A DNA stretch of 7,260 nucleotides, taken from positions 1-7,260 of the forward strand of contig CALMFL010000173.1 in assembly GCA_937862595.1 (NCBI GenBank), read 5' to 3'. The DNA is from an uncultured Fidelibacterota bacterium (GTDB lineage Bacteria; Fidelibacterota; Fidelibacteria; Fidelibacterales; Fidelibacteraceae). Each line of letters starts with the position of its first letter. Positions within the stretch are counted from its first letter, which is position 1. Below are positions 6,358 through 7,260 of this stretch, one piece after another. A model generated the notes under the pieces. That model worked only from the letters and a program-made list of their open reading frames with translations, had not been told where the DNA came from and did not search any database. A program made the position numbers and the translations under genes.

Positions 6358-6371
6358 GTCTCACGTCTCAC
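6358..6371. repeat. Heptamer array 4 (two units), overlapping the end of aspS
   Basis: Two GTCTCAC units directly follow core 2. On the minus strand they lie within aspS: together with the next base they read CGT GAG ACG TGA, encoding the last three residues (Arg-Glu-Thr) and the stop codon (6361-6363). Confidence 0.85.
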
Positions 6372-7260
6372 GCAATTGAATATGCAGTTCATCCAGCTGT
6401 TTCTTATCCACCTCGCTCGGCGCCCCGTCCATGGGCGATTGCGCCGTCGTGGTTTTGGGGAAGGCGATGACTTCGCGAATGGAACTTGCGCCCGCAAGGA
6501 TCATGACCAGACGGTCGAACCCAAAGGCGATCCCGCCGTGGGGCGGCGCGCCGTATTCAAAGGCGCCCATCAGGAAACCGAATTTCTCCTGAGCTTCCTC
6601 TTCCGAGATCCCCAGGGCGCGGAACATCCTTGACTGCAGGTTCCGGTCATAGATCCGGATACTGCCGCCGCCGATCTCATAGCCGTTCATGGCCATATCG
6701 TAGGCGCGCGCTTTTACGGACAGAGGATCTGTTTCCATTTTTTCGATATCCTCGAGTTTCGGCGAGGTAAAGGGATGGTGCCGGGCCATCAGGCGGCCGC
6801 TTTCCTTGTCTTTCTCGAACAAGGGGAAATCCACCACCCACACGGCTTTGTATTCGTCCTTTCGTATCAGTCCGAATTCATTCGCCAGCGCCAGCCGCAC
6901 GGCGCCCAGCGCGGTCAGTCCGGTCTCCCATTCGTCGGCCATAAAGAGCACCAGGTCGCCGGGAACCGCTTCGCAGGTCCCGGTCAGCAGGCCGGCCGCT
7001 TCCTGCGGGATGAACTTGGCGATCCCGCCCTGAAGTCCTTCCTCGCTCACTTTCACGAAGGCAAGTCCTTTGGCGCCGTGTTTCTTCGCCAGATCGGTCA
7101 GTTCGTCCAGCTTCTTGCGCGAGAATTCCGCACCGCCCGGCACCTTGAGCGCGCGCAGGGCTTCACCGCGTTCCAACGCGCCGTGAAAGACTGAAAATTC
7201 GGTCTTTTTGGCGAAAGCCTCGACGTTTTTGATCTCCATGTCAAAGCGGATATCGGGCTT
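6361..7260 (-). CDS. aspS: Aspartyl-tRNA synthetase, 5' part beyond the window edge
   Basis: This is the C-terminal 299 codons of a bacterial-type class IIb AspRS, which charges tRNA(Asp) (and, if non-discriminating, tRNA(Asn)) with aspartate. It enters at the edge with KPDIRFDMEI, matching the conserved KPDLRF segment. The bacterial GAD insertion follows (about 7190-6885; LKVPGGAEFSRKKLDEL and HGAKGLAFVKV). Catalytic core segments come next: WVVDFPLFE, HHPFTSP (6780-6760), AYDMAMNGYEIGGGSIRI, and class II motif 3, GGIAFGFDRL, with the ATP-binding Arg at 6513-6511. The tail reads IAFPKTTTAQSPMDGAPS and ends in ELHIQLRET. The N-terminal anticodon-binding domain and motif 2 are outside, so tRNA discrimination cannot be judged. 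Its stop codon lies inside the heptamer repeat. It is convergent with the gatA operon. Confidence 0.96.
   Translation of the reverse strand, partial: KPDIRFDMEIKNVEAFAKKTEFSVFHGALERGEALRALKVPGGAEFSRKKLDELTDLAKKHGAKGLAFVKVSEEGLQGGIAKFIPQEAAGLLTGTCEAVPGDLVLFMADEWETGLTALGAVRLALANEFGLIRKDEYKAVWVVDFPLFEKDKESGRLMARHHPFTSPKLEDIEKMETDPLSVKARAYDMAMNGYEIGGGSIRIYDRNLQSRMFRALGISEEEAQEKFGFLMGAFEYGAPPHGGIAFGFDRLVMILAGASSIREVIAFPKTTTAQSPMDGAPSEVDKKQLDELHIQLRET

Noticed and set aside
6022..6371. CRISPR array
   Set aside because: Units are only 7 bases and directly tandem; the two cores are not equal-length spacers or repeats, and no cas gene is present.
5996..6379. Plus-strand open frame of 127 codons across the repeat region
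   Set aside because: Its LTSYVLR/LTSHVLR repeats simply translate the stop-free heptamer; no ribosome site, and it overlaps the terminator tail and the end of aspS.
6775..7194. Plus-strand open frame of 139 codons
   Set aside because: Antisense to the GAD domain region of aspS.

Overview
The window looks like ordinary bacterial chromosome, fairly GC-rich, holding two partial and four complete genes plus one repeat-filled intergenic region. The best taxonomic clue is a secreted protease whose C-terminus resembles a type IX secretion (Por) sorting domain. That points to the FCB side of the bacterial tree: Bacteroidota relatives such as Marinimicrobia-, KSB1- or Ignavibacteria-like lineages. 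The one recognisable promoter is of the classical TTGAAA/TATATT kind. This placement is inference from one protein, and no species can be named.

Layout. Positions 1-1920 (minus strand) hold most of rnr (ribonuclease R), cut by the left edge inside its C-terminal S1 domain. A 183-base divergent spacer (1921-2103) carries a good promoter for the plus-strand genes. Four plus-strand genes follow with gaps of 15, 10 and 4 bases and so probably form one operon: a small DUF4321-like membrane protein (2104-2373), gatA (2389-3759), a secreted zinc-metalloprotease-like protein with a T9SS-type tail (GTG start at 3770, ending 5332), and a YigZ/IMPACT-family protein (5337-5960). A hairpin with a T-rich tail (5976-6010) is the likely end of the transcript. 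From the right edge, aspS (aspartyl-tRNA synthetase) comes in convergently on the minus strand and ends at 6361.

The region between yigZ and aspS (about 400 bases) is the unusual part. It holds fifteen copies of a 7-base unit, consensus RTYTYAC, in four groups (6022-6056, 6127-6133, 6269-6317, 6358-6371), all in the same orientation. These groups flank two versions (70 and 40 bases) of a GC-rich, hairpin-forming core. The last array runs into aspS and supplies its final three sense codons and stop codon. No protein gene is convincing in this region; plus-strand open frames there arise because the 7-mer contains no stop codon on that strand.

Functionally, gatA and aspS both serve aminoacyl-tRNA supply (the GatCAB amidotransferase can act on Asp-tRNA(Asn) made by a non-discriminating AspRS), and rnr serves RNA turnover and quality control. 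gatB and gatC are not in the window. The protease and the YigZ-like protein have no obvious pathway link to gatA; shared transcription seems to be the only connection. I see no phage, CRISPR, transposase, tRNA or rRNA.
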